From the IMG/VR virus record IMGVR_UViG_3300027971_000139, positions 1 through 33,719 of that record: DNA of 33,719 nucleotides. The stretch is one strand, 5' to 3'. This document shows positions 20,479-29,952 of this stretch, in pieces; within the stretch, counting starts at the first letter, position 1; each line of letters starts with the position of its first letter. Origin of the DNA: a virus. The position numbers and the translations under genes were made by a program. The notes beneath the pieces are model-generated. The model ran no database searches, had not been told where the DNA came from, and worked only from the letters and a program-made list of their open reading frames with translations.

Positions 20479-23115
20479 ATGGCAAGAAGTCCTTTTGTAT
20501 TTAACACTTCCGCAGAAGACTCAGGCTCTTTTGATGCTGATTCTGGCACTGACCAACTCACGCCAGCTCAGCAGACACCACCCGCTGTAACACCGCAAAC
20601 ACCTGCGGCTCAGCCCTCTAGTACGCCTGCTTCAAGAGGTGCGCCAGCATTTTCTGGCGAAACTAGAATGGGTAACTATATTGTCAGCCCAGCGCTTGAC
20701 CCTTCTACACTTTCTCCAGAAATTCTTGCTGGAGTAAACAAGCCTCCTCGTGGCGGTTTTGGCTTTGATGTTGGTGATAAAAAATACTACAAAGACCCGC
20801 AAGGGGGTATTCACCTTGCAACATTTTCAGACACATCTCAAGACTTTAAACCTCTTTTTGCCATTGCTGCCGCTTACTTTATACCCGTTATTGGTGCTGA
20901 AATTGCCGCAACTCTGGGAACTTCTGCCGCTGTAGGCACAGCTATTGCCAGCACTGCAGTATCTGTTGCTCAGGGAGTTTCTCTTGAAGACGCTATTAAG
21001 AATGCCGCAACCTCGCTTTTGGTTGGCGGTGTTACTGGCTCTCAAGATGCTAAAGACTTTATCAAGAGCATTAGCTCTGACGCTGCAACACAAAACATTC
21101 TTACCAACGTAACAAATTCAACTTTGAACACCGTTGTTAAGGGTGGCTCAGCAGAAGATATATTGAAGAATGCGGTGTCTGCCGCTGCAGGAACGGCTAT
21201 TGGTCAGGAGACTGGAAGTCCAGCTCTAGGTCAAGGAGCAGGAACATTGCTCGCTACTGGCGACATTACGGCGGCTGCAATAGCCGCATCTAGTGCTATG
21301 GGTTCTGCATCAACAAAGAAACCTGCTGACACAACTGCGACACCAGATACACCCGTTGCAAGTGTTGACGATGATGTGATGAGTCAAATTACAAAGGAAT
21401 TTGAAAGCCCTGCCATTTTGACTGCACGTTCTGATTTGATGGATGCCATCAATAACGCAAATCTGACACCAGAACAGCGTGAGTTTTTGACTTCTGCCAT
21501 GAAAGATGTGCAGCTTGCACAAGCCTTACCAGCCACAATGACAGATGCTGGGGGTGGAACTCCCGGTCGTTTAGGCCTTCCTTTTGCCGCTAATGACCCA
21601 CGTTTTGCGGAAGCTCTGAAAAACAATCCGCAACTTATTCAAAAGTTTAGCGAGTACACCAACACTTACGGCTTTAATACGCCGCAGCTGAATGTTGTTT
21701 ACAAGTCTTTGATTGAGGATGAACTTAGAAAAGACCCAACATATCAGCCGTTATTGGATGAATACAAAAAGGTTACTGGCACAGACTATACGCCACCAGC
21801 TACAGACCTTGGTGAAATTACAGTCACGGGTAAAAGAGAGCCTGAAGTTACGCCAGAGCCAACAAACATTGTTGTTTCTGTTGACAATGTAAACAAAACT
21901 GCCCTTGTTATTGACAACTCAGGCAATATTACATCTACAACAATTCCTCCTAATGTTGAGATTAAGCCTAACGACCCCGTAGTTGTTAACCCAACAACAA
22001 ATACTGTTTCTGCCGTTCCTGCTGTCCAGCCAAAACCAGAGTTTCCTCCACCAGAGTTTACTCCTGAGCCTCCTTTTGTCGCTCCTACTACACCACCTGC
22101 TAACGAGCCACAAATACAGCCGCCTCCTGCGCCAGCGCCTGCACAGCCTTTTGTTGCGCCAACAGCGCCTCCAGCAAATGAGCCAAGCATTACGCCTGCT
22201 CCCGCACCAACACCAACACCAGAACCAACGCCTGCTCCTGCTCCAGCACCTGCTCCCGCTGTAGCACCTGCACCCGCACCTGCCCCAACTCCTGCAGTTG
22301 AGCCTGCTCCAGAACCCGCACCTGCGCCAGCGCCAGAGCCTTACGTCAGGCCTTCTCCTTTTGTTTTTCCAAGTGTAGAGCCTGCTCCCGAACCTGCACC
22401 CGTTGTAACTCCTGTTCCTGCTCCGGCTGTAGAGCCTTCTCCAGTGACAGCGCCAGTAACAGCGCCAGTGACAGAGCCACTGATTTCACCAGCGCCAACG
22501 CCTGCTCCAATTACCGAACCATCAATTACGCCAACACCTTTTACAGAACCTCTTGTTGAGCCTGTAACACGGCCTGTTGTTAGCCCAGCTGTTGCGCCAG
22601 CGCCATCACCGCAGCCATATCCAGATGCTTTTGCTGAGCCTGCTCCTGCACCAGTACCTGAATTTGTACCTTCAAGAGTTCCTGCCTCTACGCTGCCCAG
22701 TGTTTTCAATCCTGTATTGCCAACAATACTTGCGCCCTCAATCACAACACCTTCTACGTCTTACACGCCATCAGAGCCACCGCTTGGAGAAACGCCAGAG
22801 CCTCCAATAGAAGTTACAGAGCCAGTAACTGAGCCATCAGGAGAGCCTGAGCCAACAACAGAGCCTGAGCCTACAACGCCAAAAGAGCCGGAAGTTGCAA
22901 AAGAGCCAGACCCGTTTATTCGGGTTGGCGTGTCTCCAGTTAGGAGAAAAGGCAGAGGGCCAGCTGCGCCAGCTGATTATTCGCAAAGCTCACTCGCACA
23001 AGCCTTGACAGCTTACCGTGGTGCTGGTGAAATTGAGGGTGACCCGTCTGGCAAACCCCGCAAAAATGTGTGGAACGAAGCATCACTGCGTCTTAAAGAT
23101 GCGCTAGGACTTTAA
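20479..23115 (+). CDS. Large virion protein with Gly/Ala membrane-like segment and Pro/Glu/Ala repeats
   Basis: 878 residues. A hydrophobic, small-residue stretch (FAIAAAYFIPVIGAEIAATL, about 125-165) could enter the host membrane. Residues about 514-814 are low complexity, built from PAPAPEP, TPEP and TEP units. A short basic end follows. Together with the next three genes it has the size and place of the internal ejection proteins of podoviruses (T7 gp14/15/16-like by position, not by sequence). The proline block is probably an extended spacer. Confidence 0.6.
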   Translation: MARSPFVFNTSAEDSGSFDADSGTDQLTPAQQTPPAVTPQTPAAQPSSTPASRGAPAFSGETRMGNYIVSPALDPSTLSPEILAGVNKPPRGGFGFDVGDKKYYKDPQGGIHLATFSDTSQDFKPLFAIAAAYFIPVIGAEIAATLGTSAAVGTAIASTAVSVAQGVSLEDAIKNAATSLLVGGVTGSQDAKDFIKSISSDAATQNILTNVTNSTLNTVVKGGSAEDILKNAVSAAAGTAIGQETGSPALGQGAGTLLATGDITAAAIAASSAMGSASTKKPADTTATPDTPVASVDDDVMSQITKEFESPAILTARSDLMDAINNANLTPEQREFLTSAMKDVQLAQALPATMTDAGGGTPGRLGLPFAANDPRFAEALKNNPQLIQKFSEYTNTYGFNTPQLNVVYKSLIEDELRKDPTYQPLLDEYKKVTGTDYTPPATDLGEITVTGKREPEVTPEPTNIVVSVDNVNKTALVIDNSGNITSTTIPPNVEIKPNDPVVVNPTTNTVSAVPAVQPKPEFPPPEFTPEPPFVAPTTPPANEPQIQPPPAPAPAQPFVAPTAPPANEPSITPAPAPTPTPEPTPAPAPAPAPAVAPAPAPAPTPAVEPAPEPAPAPAPEPYVRPSPFVFPSVEPAPEPAPVVTPVPAPAVEPSPVTAPVTAPVTEPLISPAPTPAPITEPSITPTPFTEPLVEPVTRPVVSPAVAPAPSPQPYPDAFAEPAPAPVPEFVPSRVPASTLPSVFNPVLPTILAPSITTPSTSYTPSEPPLGETPEPPIEVTEPVTEPSGEPEPTTEPEPTTPKEPEVAKEPDPFIRVGVSPVRRKGRGPAAPADYSQSSLAQALTAYRGAGEIEGDPSGKPRKNVWNEASLRLKDALGL
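22021..22920 (+). repeat. Degenerate Pro/Ala/Glu-coding repeat block
   Basis: About 900 bases code for irregular PAP, PEP, TEP and PTP units in the 878-residue virion protein. The CCAGCGCCT/CCTGCTCC-type DNA motifs recur, so unequal exchange is likely. Confidence 0.75.
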
Positions 23116-23116
23116 T

Positions 23117-24109
23117 ATGGCAACATCACTAGATTCAATCTCAGGTATCGGTGCTAACGCACGTAAACTTGCTAAGCTGTTGCAGGCAAAAGCCCCAGAA
23201 GGCCACATGCTTGCGTACATCAACCCACGTGAAGCTGCGCTTTTAAAAGCACACGGAGGCTCTGGCAAACCTGAACCTGAGACTGGCATTCCATCTTTTG
23301 AAGACGAAGGTACGCCATTTAATGATTACGAATACGGCCCTGCACCAACAGCAACACCTTATGCCGTGGGCGGGTTTGAACAAGAGCCAATTCCTGAACC
23401 AGTAACATCTGCGCCTGCTTTTGATTACTCTCTTGACCGTATTCAACCTTCGTCATATTCTTCTGGTTCATCTGGAATAGATACGCAGCTGTCAAGTTTC
23501 CCGCAAGCAAGAGAGATTTCTGGATTTGATACATCTAGAGCTGGCGCAGATGCTGAAACCCGCAGGGCTTTGGGTGAAGAAAAAACTGCTGAAGAGAAAT
23601 CTTTAATCAAGCAGGCTTCTGAAAAAACAGGTTTAAAAGAAGATACGCTAGGAAGATTAGGCCTTGCTGGTGTTTTAGGAATACTGGGCGGCAGGTCAGC
23701 AAGAGCTGCATCAAGAGCAGGACAGGCAGGCCGTGCAGAAATACAAGCCTTGGCAACACCTTACCAACAAAAAGGCCAAGAGTTACAAGCACAAGCTCAG
23801 CGTGGTGAACTTACACCGCAGGCTATGCAGTCCTTGCAAGCCGCACAAGCACAAGCCGCACAGGGCGCTGAACGCAGAGGTGGTGTAGGCGCTGCTCAAG
23901 CTCAGATGCAGATAGAGCAGTTGCGCCAGCAGTTGCTACAACAGCAATATGATTACGGCCTCAAGTTGTCGGGTATTGGTGACAACATTGCGCTGGGTGC
24001 TATCAAAACAGGCTTGGAAGCAGACAGGTATGTTCAGGGTATCAACAACTCGTTCTATCAAAACATGGCCTACATTGCTGCTGGCATGACACCCGGAGGA
24101 ACACCGTAA
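23117..24109 (+). CDS. Probable ejection/internal virion protein
   Basis: 330 residues. It starts with MATSLDSISGIGANARKLA and the motif YINPREAALLKAHGGSG, which I have seen at the start of such proteins in podovirus contigs. A Gly/Ala-rich segment (GLAGVLGILGGRSARAASR, about 182-205) and an Ala/Gln-rich coiled coil (QSLQAAQAQAAQGAERRGG) follow. It overlaps the next gene by 1 base (TAATG). Confidence 0.65.
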   Translation: MATSLDSISGIGANARKLAKLLQAKAPEGHMLAYINPREAALLKAHGGSGKPEPETGIPSFEDEGTPFNDYEYGPAPTATPYAVGGFEQEPIPEPVTSAPAFDYSLDRIQPSSYSSGSSGIDTQLSSFPQAREISGFDTSRAGADAETRRALGEEKTAEEKSLIKQASEKTGLKEDTLGRLGLAGVLGILGGRSARAASRAGQAGRAEIQALATPYQQKGQELQAQAQRGELTPQAMQSLQAAQAQAAQGAERRGGVGAAQAQMQIEQLRQQLLQQQYDYGLKLSGIGDNIALGAIKTGLEADRYVQGINNSFYQNMAYIAAGMTPGGTP

Positions 24110-25548
24110 TGGCTGAATTTGATACTGACGAAAATTTAAAGGTAAACGTACCTGATTTTCCTAAGTTGCCAACAAAAGGTCGTTTGGCACTGGAAGAGCG
24201 TTTAAAAATTACTCGCCCTTATCAAGAGGCATTGGCGGGAACTCTACCTAAATTGACTGCTGAAGAAGCAAACATAGAAAAAGGTAAACAACAGCAATCT
24301 GAAATTCTTGCTGGTGGTAAAGAAAAAGCAGTCAAAGACTATGCGGCGGCAGAAAAAGGCGCTAAAGAAACTTATCAGGGCAAATTAGAAGCTGAGCCTT
24401 TACCCGCTTTTATTCCTACCAAAGATTCTGCAAAAGACATTGCTGGGTTGTTTTCTCTGATTAGCGTGATTGGCATGGCGGTTGGTGGTGGCGGCAAGAT
24501 GGCTGCTCAACGTGCTATGGGCGCTATGAATGGCATGTTGGAAGGCTACCGTAAAGGTCGCATGGACTTGTACAAACAACAGCGTAATGAGTTTGACGCT
24601 AACTTTAAAACCATGCTGCAAAAGCATCAAGAGTTTCGTAAAGAAATGGAAGATGCTGTTAAGTTGGCGGCTACAAATAAAGAGGCGGGATTTGCGGCGG
24701 CAGAACTTGCAGCTACAAAAGCAAACAGCCCAGTTGTGCAGGCAATGCTCAGAAAAGGTGAGCTTGTCAGAGCAAGTCAGTTTGTAAAAGATTTGCAGAA
24801 AGCAGATGAAAATGCTTTTGACTTTGTTGCTAAACAAAGAGAAAAAGATATAGACAGAGAAGCTGCAGAGCGCCGTAATCGTGAAGCGATGGCTCAGCGT
24901 GAGCGTTTGGCAAAAGAACAAAATGCTTTGCGTGAGAAGTTGGCAAAAGTTGTTGCCGATGCAAAAGGCAAAGGCGGTACGCTCAAGCCCGGAGCAAAAA
25001 TTACAGAAGGTTATGTTGCTGACACAATCTTACGGGCAGATGTGAACGGGTTAGTTAAAGATTTGCAAAATCCTAAACTGCAAGAGCAAATTACAAAATA
25101 CCGTGCAGAAGCATTCTTGACAGAAGAAGGCAAAGTTTTAAATCAACTTATCTCTGGCGATATTCCGGCAGAGCTGCAACAGTTTTTGACCAAAGTCAGA
25201 GACATTCGCAACAACTATTACTTGAACATATCAGGTAAAGCCGTTACTGGTGGCGAGGCTTTGCGTAACTACGGCACTGTTCCGCAGCCCGGTGACGAGC
25301 CTAGTGTGATGTTAAACAAACTCACAGGCATGTCTGACCGCATTAGCGATTCAATTACTCTCAAGCAACAGTTGTTTGGATTGCCAGAATTAAACTTGCG
25401 TCCGGGCACAAGACCTAATTTGAAGCCCGGCGAAGACTATGCTATTGGCAGCCAGCCCGGTAAATATGAAGTTGGTAAGGTTTACACAGATGCTTCTGGA
25501 AACAAAGCCAAGTATTTAGGTGATGACAACTGGGAGGAGCAAGAATAA
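24109..25548 (+). CDS. Probable ejection/internal virion protein
   Basis: 479 residues. A charged N-terminal region leads to one hydrophobic, Gly-rich stretch (IAGLFSLISVIGMAVGGGGK, about 107-126), then long charged helices (FDANFKTMLQKHQEFRKEM). The overall form, hydrophobic patch plus long helices, fits an internal virion protein that crosses the host envelope on infection. Overlaps of 1 base with both neighbours show a tightly packed operon. Confidence 0.65.
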   Translation: MAEFDTDENLKVNVPDFPKLPTKGRLALEERLKITRPYQEALAGTLPKLTAEEANIEKGKQQQSEILAGGKEKAVKDYAAAEKGAKETYQGKLEAEPLPAFIPTKDSAKDIAGLFSLISVIGMAVGGGGKMAAQRAMGAMNGMLEGYRKGRMDLYKQQRNEFDANFKTMLQKHQEFRKEMEDAVKLAATNKEAGFAAAELAATKANSPVVQAMLRKGELVRASQFVKDLQKADENAFDFVAKQREKDIDREAAERRNREAMAQRERLAKEQNALREKLAKVVADAKGKGGTLKPGAKITEGYVADTILRADVNGLVKDLQNPKLQEQITKYRAEAFLTEEGKVLNQLISGDIPAELQQFLTKVRDIRNNYYLNISGKAVTGGEALRNYGTVPQPGDEPSVMLNKLTGMSDRISDSITLKQQLFGLPELNLRPGTRPNLKPGEDYAIGSQPGKYEVGKVYTDASGNKAKYLGDDNWEEQE

Positions 25549-28298
25549 TGGCTTTTGACCCATCTACTGCTTCAGATGTAACGGTTGAAAAGAAACCCAA
25601 GTTTGACCCATCTTCAATACCAGACATTACGCCTAAACAAGAAAAGAAGTCTGAACCTACGTTATTAGAGCGTGGCAAGGAAGTCGGTAAAGAAACAATA
25701 ACAGGTGGTGTTATGGGAGCTATTGCTCCCGAGCTGCTTACCTATGGTGTTGCGCCAGCAATGATGATGACACCCATGACCGCACCTTTTGCCCCTTTTG
25801 TTGCGGGTACAGGTCAGGCCTTGCGTGGCTCTCGGTTGGCAAGCGCACTATCTGGTGCTATTGGTGGGGCTACAGGCGAAACTGCTGGTCAAGTTGTTGA
25901 GTCCAAATATGGCCCGGGCATGAGTGCAGAAGCAGCAAGGCTTGTTGGCTCTACCGTTGGCCCTATGCCATTTGAATACCTTGGCACAAAAGCAGGTGGG
26001 TTAATTGGCACATTGGCGGGTAAAGTTATACCCGGCATGTCTACTGCCAAAACAGTTGGTCAGCTGCTGCAAGAAGCAGATGTAAAGCCACAAAGTCTGA
26101 CTGCCGACCAGCAAAGATTTATTGAGCAAAAGCTCAAAGATATTCGTGGCGGTCAACCAAGTCTTGAAGCTCAGAAAGAGATTTCAGACATGCTTAAAAA
26201 AGGCGTGTCTAAAATATCTCAAGAGGCAGAGACCAAGGCTTTGCAGTTTGAGCAGGACGCACAGAAGGTTTTGCAAGATGCACAGTCTGCTGGCGCTGGT
26301 ATCACCAAAGAACTTGAGCAAAGAATTAGCCGCTTGCAAGGTCAATTTGAGTCTGCTGCTGACAATGTAAGGAAAGGCGCTCAAGACCAGTCGCAAAAGA
26401 TTTTGTCTCAAGCACAAGAAAAAGCCCAGCGTATTCGTGCCAATGCTGAGCAACAAACTCCGGGTGTTCGTCAGATTGCAGAGACAGATGCTAAAGCTGC
26501 AATAGATGAAGGAAGAAAACAGGCAGACCAGATTATTCAGGCTGCGGAATCTCGCATCAACAAGCTCAAGCAAACCAGAGATAGTTTGCGTACAAGCATT
26601 CCAAAACGTATGGAGGCGGCAAAAGGGCAGGTAGCCGCCGTTGGTCAAGCACAAACACCTACACAAACAGGCAGCTCTATTCGTGATGCTGTCACGCCCA
26701 TCTTTGAAAAACTTAAAGCGACTCGTTCTGAGAACGCTGTTAAAAACAAAGGTGAGGCATTTAGTGCTGCGTTGGCAAAAGAGCAGGCTGGTCAAAAAGT
26801 TAAAGATGCTGCGGCTTTTAAAACAGCAATTAAAGAGATTGACAGTGCCATCACCAACCCTGAGACAAAGTTAACAAATGTTTCTATTGATGAAGTCAAG
26901 AATCAACTGCTCAAGGTTAAGAAGGCCTTAGACCCCGTTACTGTTGACCAACAAACTGGTATTGCTATTGGCAAGCCTATTAGCTTTGAGGGCTTGGAGA
27001 ACCTACGCCGCTTCCTGCGTGACCGTGCGTATGGTTTGCCAGCGGAGGGCTTTGACGCTATTGGTCAGCAGCAAGCGGGTAAGTTGGCAGATGCTGTAGA
27101 GGCAATCCAGCGTGAGTTTTCTCCCGCTATTGGCAAGTTTTTGGAACAATACAAGAAAGATTCTGAGCCACTGAGAGTTTTTAAAACAAAGCTGGGTGAG
27201 GCTGTTGTTGGTAAAGAAGAATTTGACATGGCAAGATTTGCCTCTGACCCTGCAACACTGGGCAGCAAATTCTTTAAATCAGAAACAGGCGTTAAAGACT
27301 TGGTGACGCTGCTGGGTGGTGACGTATCAAAAGCAGAAGGTATTGCCAGAGGGTATGCCGCTGACAGATTGCGTGACGCATCCGCAAAAGATGTTGCAAA
27401 GTTTTTGAGTGACACTAGAGATTGGATTGGTCAATTTCCCGCATTAAAACAACAACTTACATCTGCTGCTGAGCAACTTTCTGCTGCTGAAAAAGTTTCT
27501 GGCAAGCGCTCGACTTTGTCACAAACACTGCGTACAGAAATACAAACATTGCCCATTAAAGCGCAAACAGGCATGACCCGTGTTGAGCAAGATGCCGCAA
27601 GAATTGCAGAAGCGAAACTCAAGGCTGGTGAACGTGATGTTGGCAAAATTACTACTGCTGCTGAGCGTGAAGCTGGCGCTGCGTTAGGTGCTGGTGAAAC
27701 ACAAGCTGAACAAGCGTTAACACAAGCCGAGCGTCAACTAACTCAATCTGGCAAGGCTGTAGAGAAACAAAAAGGCCGTTTAGAGTCAGATGCAGAAAAG
27801 CTCATTCGTGAGAAGATGCAAGCAGCTCAAACAGAATCTGGGCAGTTAACAAAGAGCGCTGAAGCCGTGCGGAAAGAGGCTCAAGATAAAGCCAAAACCA
27901 TTCTTGGCGGCACAACAGATGCTACACGTATCAAAGACATTATTCTCGGTAAAGACGCTCAAGTCTGGAATGAGACGGCAAAAATTGTTCTTGCTACACC
28001 GGGTGGTAAAGAAAAGTTTGCAGAGGCTGTAGGCCAAGTTATTGCAGATGAAGCATCAAAAAGCCTCAAGGGTGCAATTACCAACATGAAATACATTGGT
28101 GACAACTTGACAACTTATGGGTTGATGGACGCAAAAGCTGTTCAGCAATTACAGGTTAAGTTGGAAGAAATTTTTGTAGCGCCAATTAATTTGAGAGAAA
28201 AAACAACATCGGCACAAAGAGCAGTACGTAATGCCATTGTTTCTTATGCTGCACCGGGTGTTGCCCGTGCTGGAGAATCACTACTAGGAGGTCAATGA
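25548..28298 (+). CDS. Largest virion protein, coiled-coil ejection protein candidate
   Basis: 916 residues. Residues about 45-130 are hydrophobic and Gly/Ala/Met-rich (APAMMMTPMTAPFAPFVAG, LASALSGAIGGATGETAGQV). Long Ala/Gln/Glu/Lys coiled coils occupy about 190-360 and 640-790. I see no lysozyme or transglycosylase motif. Its size, place at the end of the virion block and composition match the large internal protein of podoviruses. Confidence 0.65.
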   Translation: MAFDPSTASDVTVEKKPKFDPSSIPDITPKQEKKSEPTLLERGKEVGKETITGGVMGAIAPELLTYGVAPAMMMTPMTAPFAPFVAGTGQALRGSRLASALSGAIGGATGETAGQVVESKYGPGMSAEAARLVGSTVGPMPFEYLGTKAGGLIGTLAGKVIPGMSTAKTVGQLLQEADVKPQSLTADQQRFIEQKLKDIRGGQPSLEAQKEISDMLKKGVSKISQEAETKALQFEQDAQKVLQDAQSAGAGITKELEQRISRLQGQFESAADNVRKGAQDQSQKILSQAQEKAQRIRANAEQQTPGVRQIAETDAKAAIDEGRKQADQIIQAAESRINKLKQTRDSLRTSIPKRMEAAKGQVAAVGQAQTPTQTGSSIRDAVTPIFEKLKATRSENAVKNKGEAFSAALAKEQAGQKVKDAAAFKTAIKEIDSAITNPETKLTNVSIDEVKNQLLKVKKALDPVTVDQQTGIAIGKPISFEGLENLRRFLRDRAYGLPAEGFDAIGQQQAGKLADAVEAIQREFSPAIGKFLEQYKKDSEPLRVFKTKLGEAVVGKEEFDMARFASDPATLGSKFFKSETGVKDLVTLLGGDVSKAEGIARGYAADRLRDASAKDVAKFLSDTRDWIGQFPALKQQLTSAAEQLSAAEKVSGKRSTLSQTLRTEIQTLPIKAQTGMTRVEQDAARIAEAKLKAGERDVGKITTAAEREAGAALGAGETQAEQALTQAERQLTQSGKAVEKQKGRLESDAEKLIREKMQAAQTESGQLTKSAEAVRKEAQDKAKTILGGTTDATRIKDIILGKDAQVWNETAKIVLATPGGKEKFAEAVGQVIADEASKSLKGAITNMKYIGDNLTTYGLMDAKAVQQLQVKLEEIFVAPINLREKTTSAQRAVRNAIVSYAAPGVARAGESLLGGQ

Positions 28299-28435
28299 TG
28301 AACGAAAAGAGAAAAGAAACACCGACAGAGAGAGCAGCCCGTGAAGGTGGCGAGAATGAATTGCGTGGTAGCAGAGATGCCGCCCGTGCTCTGCGCCCTA
28401 AACAAACCCGTCCCCAGCGCAGAGAGAAGCGGTAA
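28295..28435 (+). CDS. 46-residue charged protein
   Basis: The frame starts at ATGATG (28295), overlapping the previous stop, with AGGAGG ideally placed upstream. It is very rich in Arg, Lys and Glu (NEKRKETPTERAAREGG; PRRPKQ-like end) with no hydrophobic residues to speak of. It ends TAATG, overlapping the next start. Function unknown; compare the similarly placed basic ORF at 9347. Confidence 0.6.
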   Translation: MMNEKRKETPTERAAREGGENELRGSRDAARALRPKQTRPQRREKR

Positions 28436-28641
28436 TGGCTAGAAAAGACAAGGGTATCAACCCAGACTTGGAAAAAGCAATCTCTGACTTGCTGAAATCA
28501 ACCATGCTGGATGAAACGGCATCTTTGACAGACAAGACTAAGATTCTTGACCGTGCCCTTAAACTTGAGCAGCTGAAGCTGAAAATGAGTGATGACGAGT
28601 GGGGTTCTGGGTTCGGGTTAGACGATGATGAAGAGAAGTGA
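28435..28641 (+). CDS. Small charged protein, unknown function
   Basis: 68 residues with helices (NPDLEKAISDLLKSTMLDE, then LTDKTKILDRALKLEQLKLK) and a very acidic end (LDDDEEK). Shape and charge suggest a small helical adaptor. It is coupled by a 1-base overlap to the preceding gene. No family recognised. Confidence 0.65.
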   Translation: MARKDKGINPDLEKAISDLLKSTMLDETASLTDKTKILDRALKLEQLKLKMSDDEWGSGFGLDDDEEK

Positions 28642-28676
28642 TAATATGGTTATTCCAACATTAAGGGGGTATAACC

Positions 28677-28898
28677 GTGGAATCAATCCAAATCATTCGT
28701 ATAGCGTTAGGGGTCATCTCAGACCGCTTAATTACCATAGTAGCTCTGCTGAGTTCGTGTGGCCTGACTTGCTACACACTGTGGGCAGGAGGGTGGGAGC
28801 GAGTGGCGACACTAGCAATTTATGTGATATTCGCTTATCTTACGGTAGGCATAAAGGAGAAAAGCAATGCAGTTCATTCCAAAAGTGAAGACAACTAA
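28677..28898 (+). CDS. Small two-span membrane protein
   Basis: 73 residues starting at GTG 28677, chosen because AAGGGGG lies 8 bases upstream; an ATG frame that overlaps it has no ribosome site. Two membrane spans are visible (ITIVALLSSCGLTCYTLW, then RVATLAIYVIFAYLTVGI). Small proteins of this form are common in podoviruses near lysis genes and may take part in lysis. Holin function is unproven. Confidence 0.65.
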   Translation: MESIQIIRIALGVISDRLITIVALLSSCGLTCYTLWAGGWERVATLAIYVIFAYLTVGIKEKSNAVHSKSEDN

Positions 28899-29079
28899 GG
28901 TTGTTGCAGGTATTTCATCTGGCATGTTAGAGGGCAAGCTCTCTAGCCGTGGTGAGTTTGAAGCAGGTAAGTTGCCTTCTGGCGGCTTTAACCCCGTGTG
29001 GAACTTCAAGAACAATGAGCCTAACGACTACTTTACTCGCAAGTTCTCACCGACTTCTGGTGGCAGCAAGAAGAGTTAA
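28867..29079 (+). CDS. Small basic protein, unknown function
   Basis: 70 residues, with AAAGGAG at good distance before the ATG at 28867. It begins QFIPKVKTTKVVAGISSG and ends in a Ser/Gly/Lys tail (TSGGSKKS). No membrane span. It overlaps the preceding gene by 32 bases. Virion association is possible from its neighbours. Confidence 0.6.
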   Translation: MQFIPKVKTTKVVAGISSGMLEGKLSSRGEFEAGKLPSGGFNPVWNFKNNEPNDYFTRKFSPTSGGSKKS

Positions 29080-29081
29080 TC

Positions 29082-29423
29082 ATGGCGAACAACATTGCCT
29101 TTCAAGCGCAAGGTAAGACTACCCGTATTAACGTATCAACCACGGCTAATACGGTATCCATTTTGTCTGACAGTCCTTGTAATCAGGTCAGAATTCACAA
29201 CGGCACTGCAGCTGAAGTGTTTATTCGTTTGGGTACGGGTTCTACAGATGATGCGGTAATCCCTGTAGCGGGAACGCCAGCATACGGAACAATCTTGCAC
29301 AACAACCAGACTGTAGTGTTTACTGCGCCCAAACAATCAACGAATGTAGCTTCGCTGTATGTTTCTGCTATTGTTTCTACGGGTACAGCAATCGTTTATG
29401 TAACACCCGGCGAGGGATTGTGA
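29082..29423 (+). CDS. Beta-rich structural protein, paralogue of 18964-19293
   Basis: 113 residues, nearly all beta. It shares with the 18964 product the NQ-x-RI-x-N motif (NQVRIHN), a VF-x4-G strand and the ending VYVTPGEG. The copy sits 10 kb away, among small genes near lysis. A virion surface role is the simplest inference. Confidence 0.65.
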   Translation: MANNIAFQAQGKTTRINVSTTANTVSILSDSPCNQVRIHNGTAAEVFIRLGTGSTDDAVIPVAGTPAYGTILHNNQTVVFTAPKQSTNVASLYVSAIVSTGTAIVYVTPGEGL

Positions 29424-29429
29424 TGTGTG

Positions 29430-29702
29430 ATGCGGTGGGTAGTATTTGCGCTGCTTGCCATATCTTTGCTTGTATCAGCTAGTAGCGGGTGCGAAACGTA
29501 TGAGTTTTACAAAATAGGTTACACGGTGCATGATACGACTGAGCGTCATGCACAGATGGTTAAATGGTTGGCAAGCGAGGGCAAGCGCTGCAACCAAGAA
29601 CAGTTGATTATTATTTGGAACAACTTGCCTGACTGGGCGGGTGCGGCAGATAGCGCAGAGATACGGCAGAGGGTGATTTCTTTATTCAGCAGAAAGCTGT
29701 GA
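29430..29702 (+). CDS. Small exported or membrane-anchored protein
   Basis: 90 residues from ATG 29430 (a GTG at 29427 would add one). The N-terminus is a signal-like hydrophobic segment (VVFALLAISLLVSASSGC), with a cysteine at its end that could be lipidated, although the -3 residue is not Leu. The rest has a TVHDTTERHAQMVKWL helix and an IIWNNLPDWAGAADSAE motif that I have seen in podovirus small proteins. A periplasmic role in lysis is possible. Confidence 0.65.
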   Translation: MRWVVFALLAISLLVSASSGCETYEFYKIGYTVHDTTERHAQMVKWLASEGKRCNQEQLIIIWNNLPDWAGAADSAEIRQRVISLFSRKL

Positions 29703-29703
29703 A

Positions 29704-29943
29704 ATGATTACCGTCAACAAATGGTATCCGCTTGTGCATCCTACGCCTTACGATGCCAAGTCTATTGCTTTTGAAAAGGCTTGCAAGCGTGTAGAAGAAG
29801 AATACAAAGTTGCGCTTAATTGTCTTAAAGAAGTAAAGAAAACAGAGGAATATGACGTAGAGCTGTACAACAAACGTGCCCGTCAAAACACTGTTGAGCT
29901 TGGCATGGTTGAAGACAGAAGACGCTTTTCAATGTTGGTGTGA
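29704..29943 (+). CDS. Small helical protein, unknown function
   Basis: 79 residues, one long charged helix (AFEKACKRVEEEYKVALNC, then LKEVKKTEEYDVELYNKR). Possible coiled coil. It starts 1 base after the preceding gene and ends 9 bases before the holin-like gene. No family recognised. Confidence 0.6.
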   Translation: MITVNKWYPLVHPTPYDAKSIAFEKACKRVEEEYKVALNCLKEVKKTEEYDVELYNKRARQNTVELGMVEDRRRFSMLV

Positions 29944-29952
29944 GGATGAACG

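Noticed and set aside
22341-22745. 134-residue Gly/Ala/Thr-rich antisense ORF
   Set aside because: It is the reverse of the Pro/Glu/Ala repeat block and has no independent support.
26184-26795. 203-residue antisense ORF under the largest virion protein
   Set aside because: It mirrors a coiled-coil gene, has a Leu/Phe/Cys-rich translation and no ribosome site.
18964-29423. Diversity-generating retroelement linking the two beta-rich paralogues
   Set aside because: No reverse transcriptase is visible and the two genes are not near-identical template/variable repeats.
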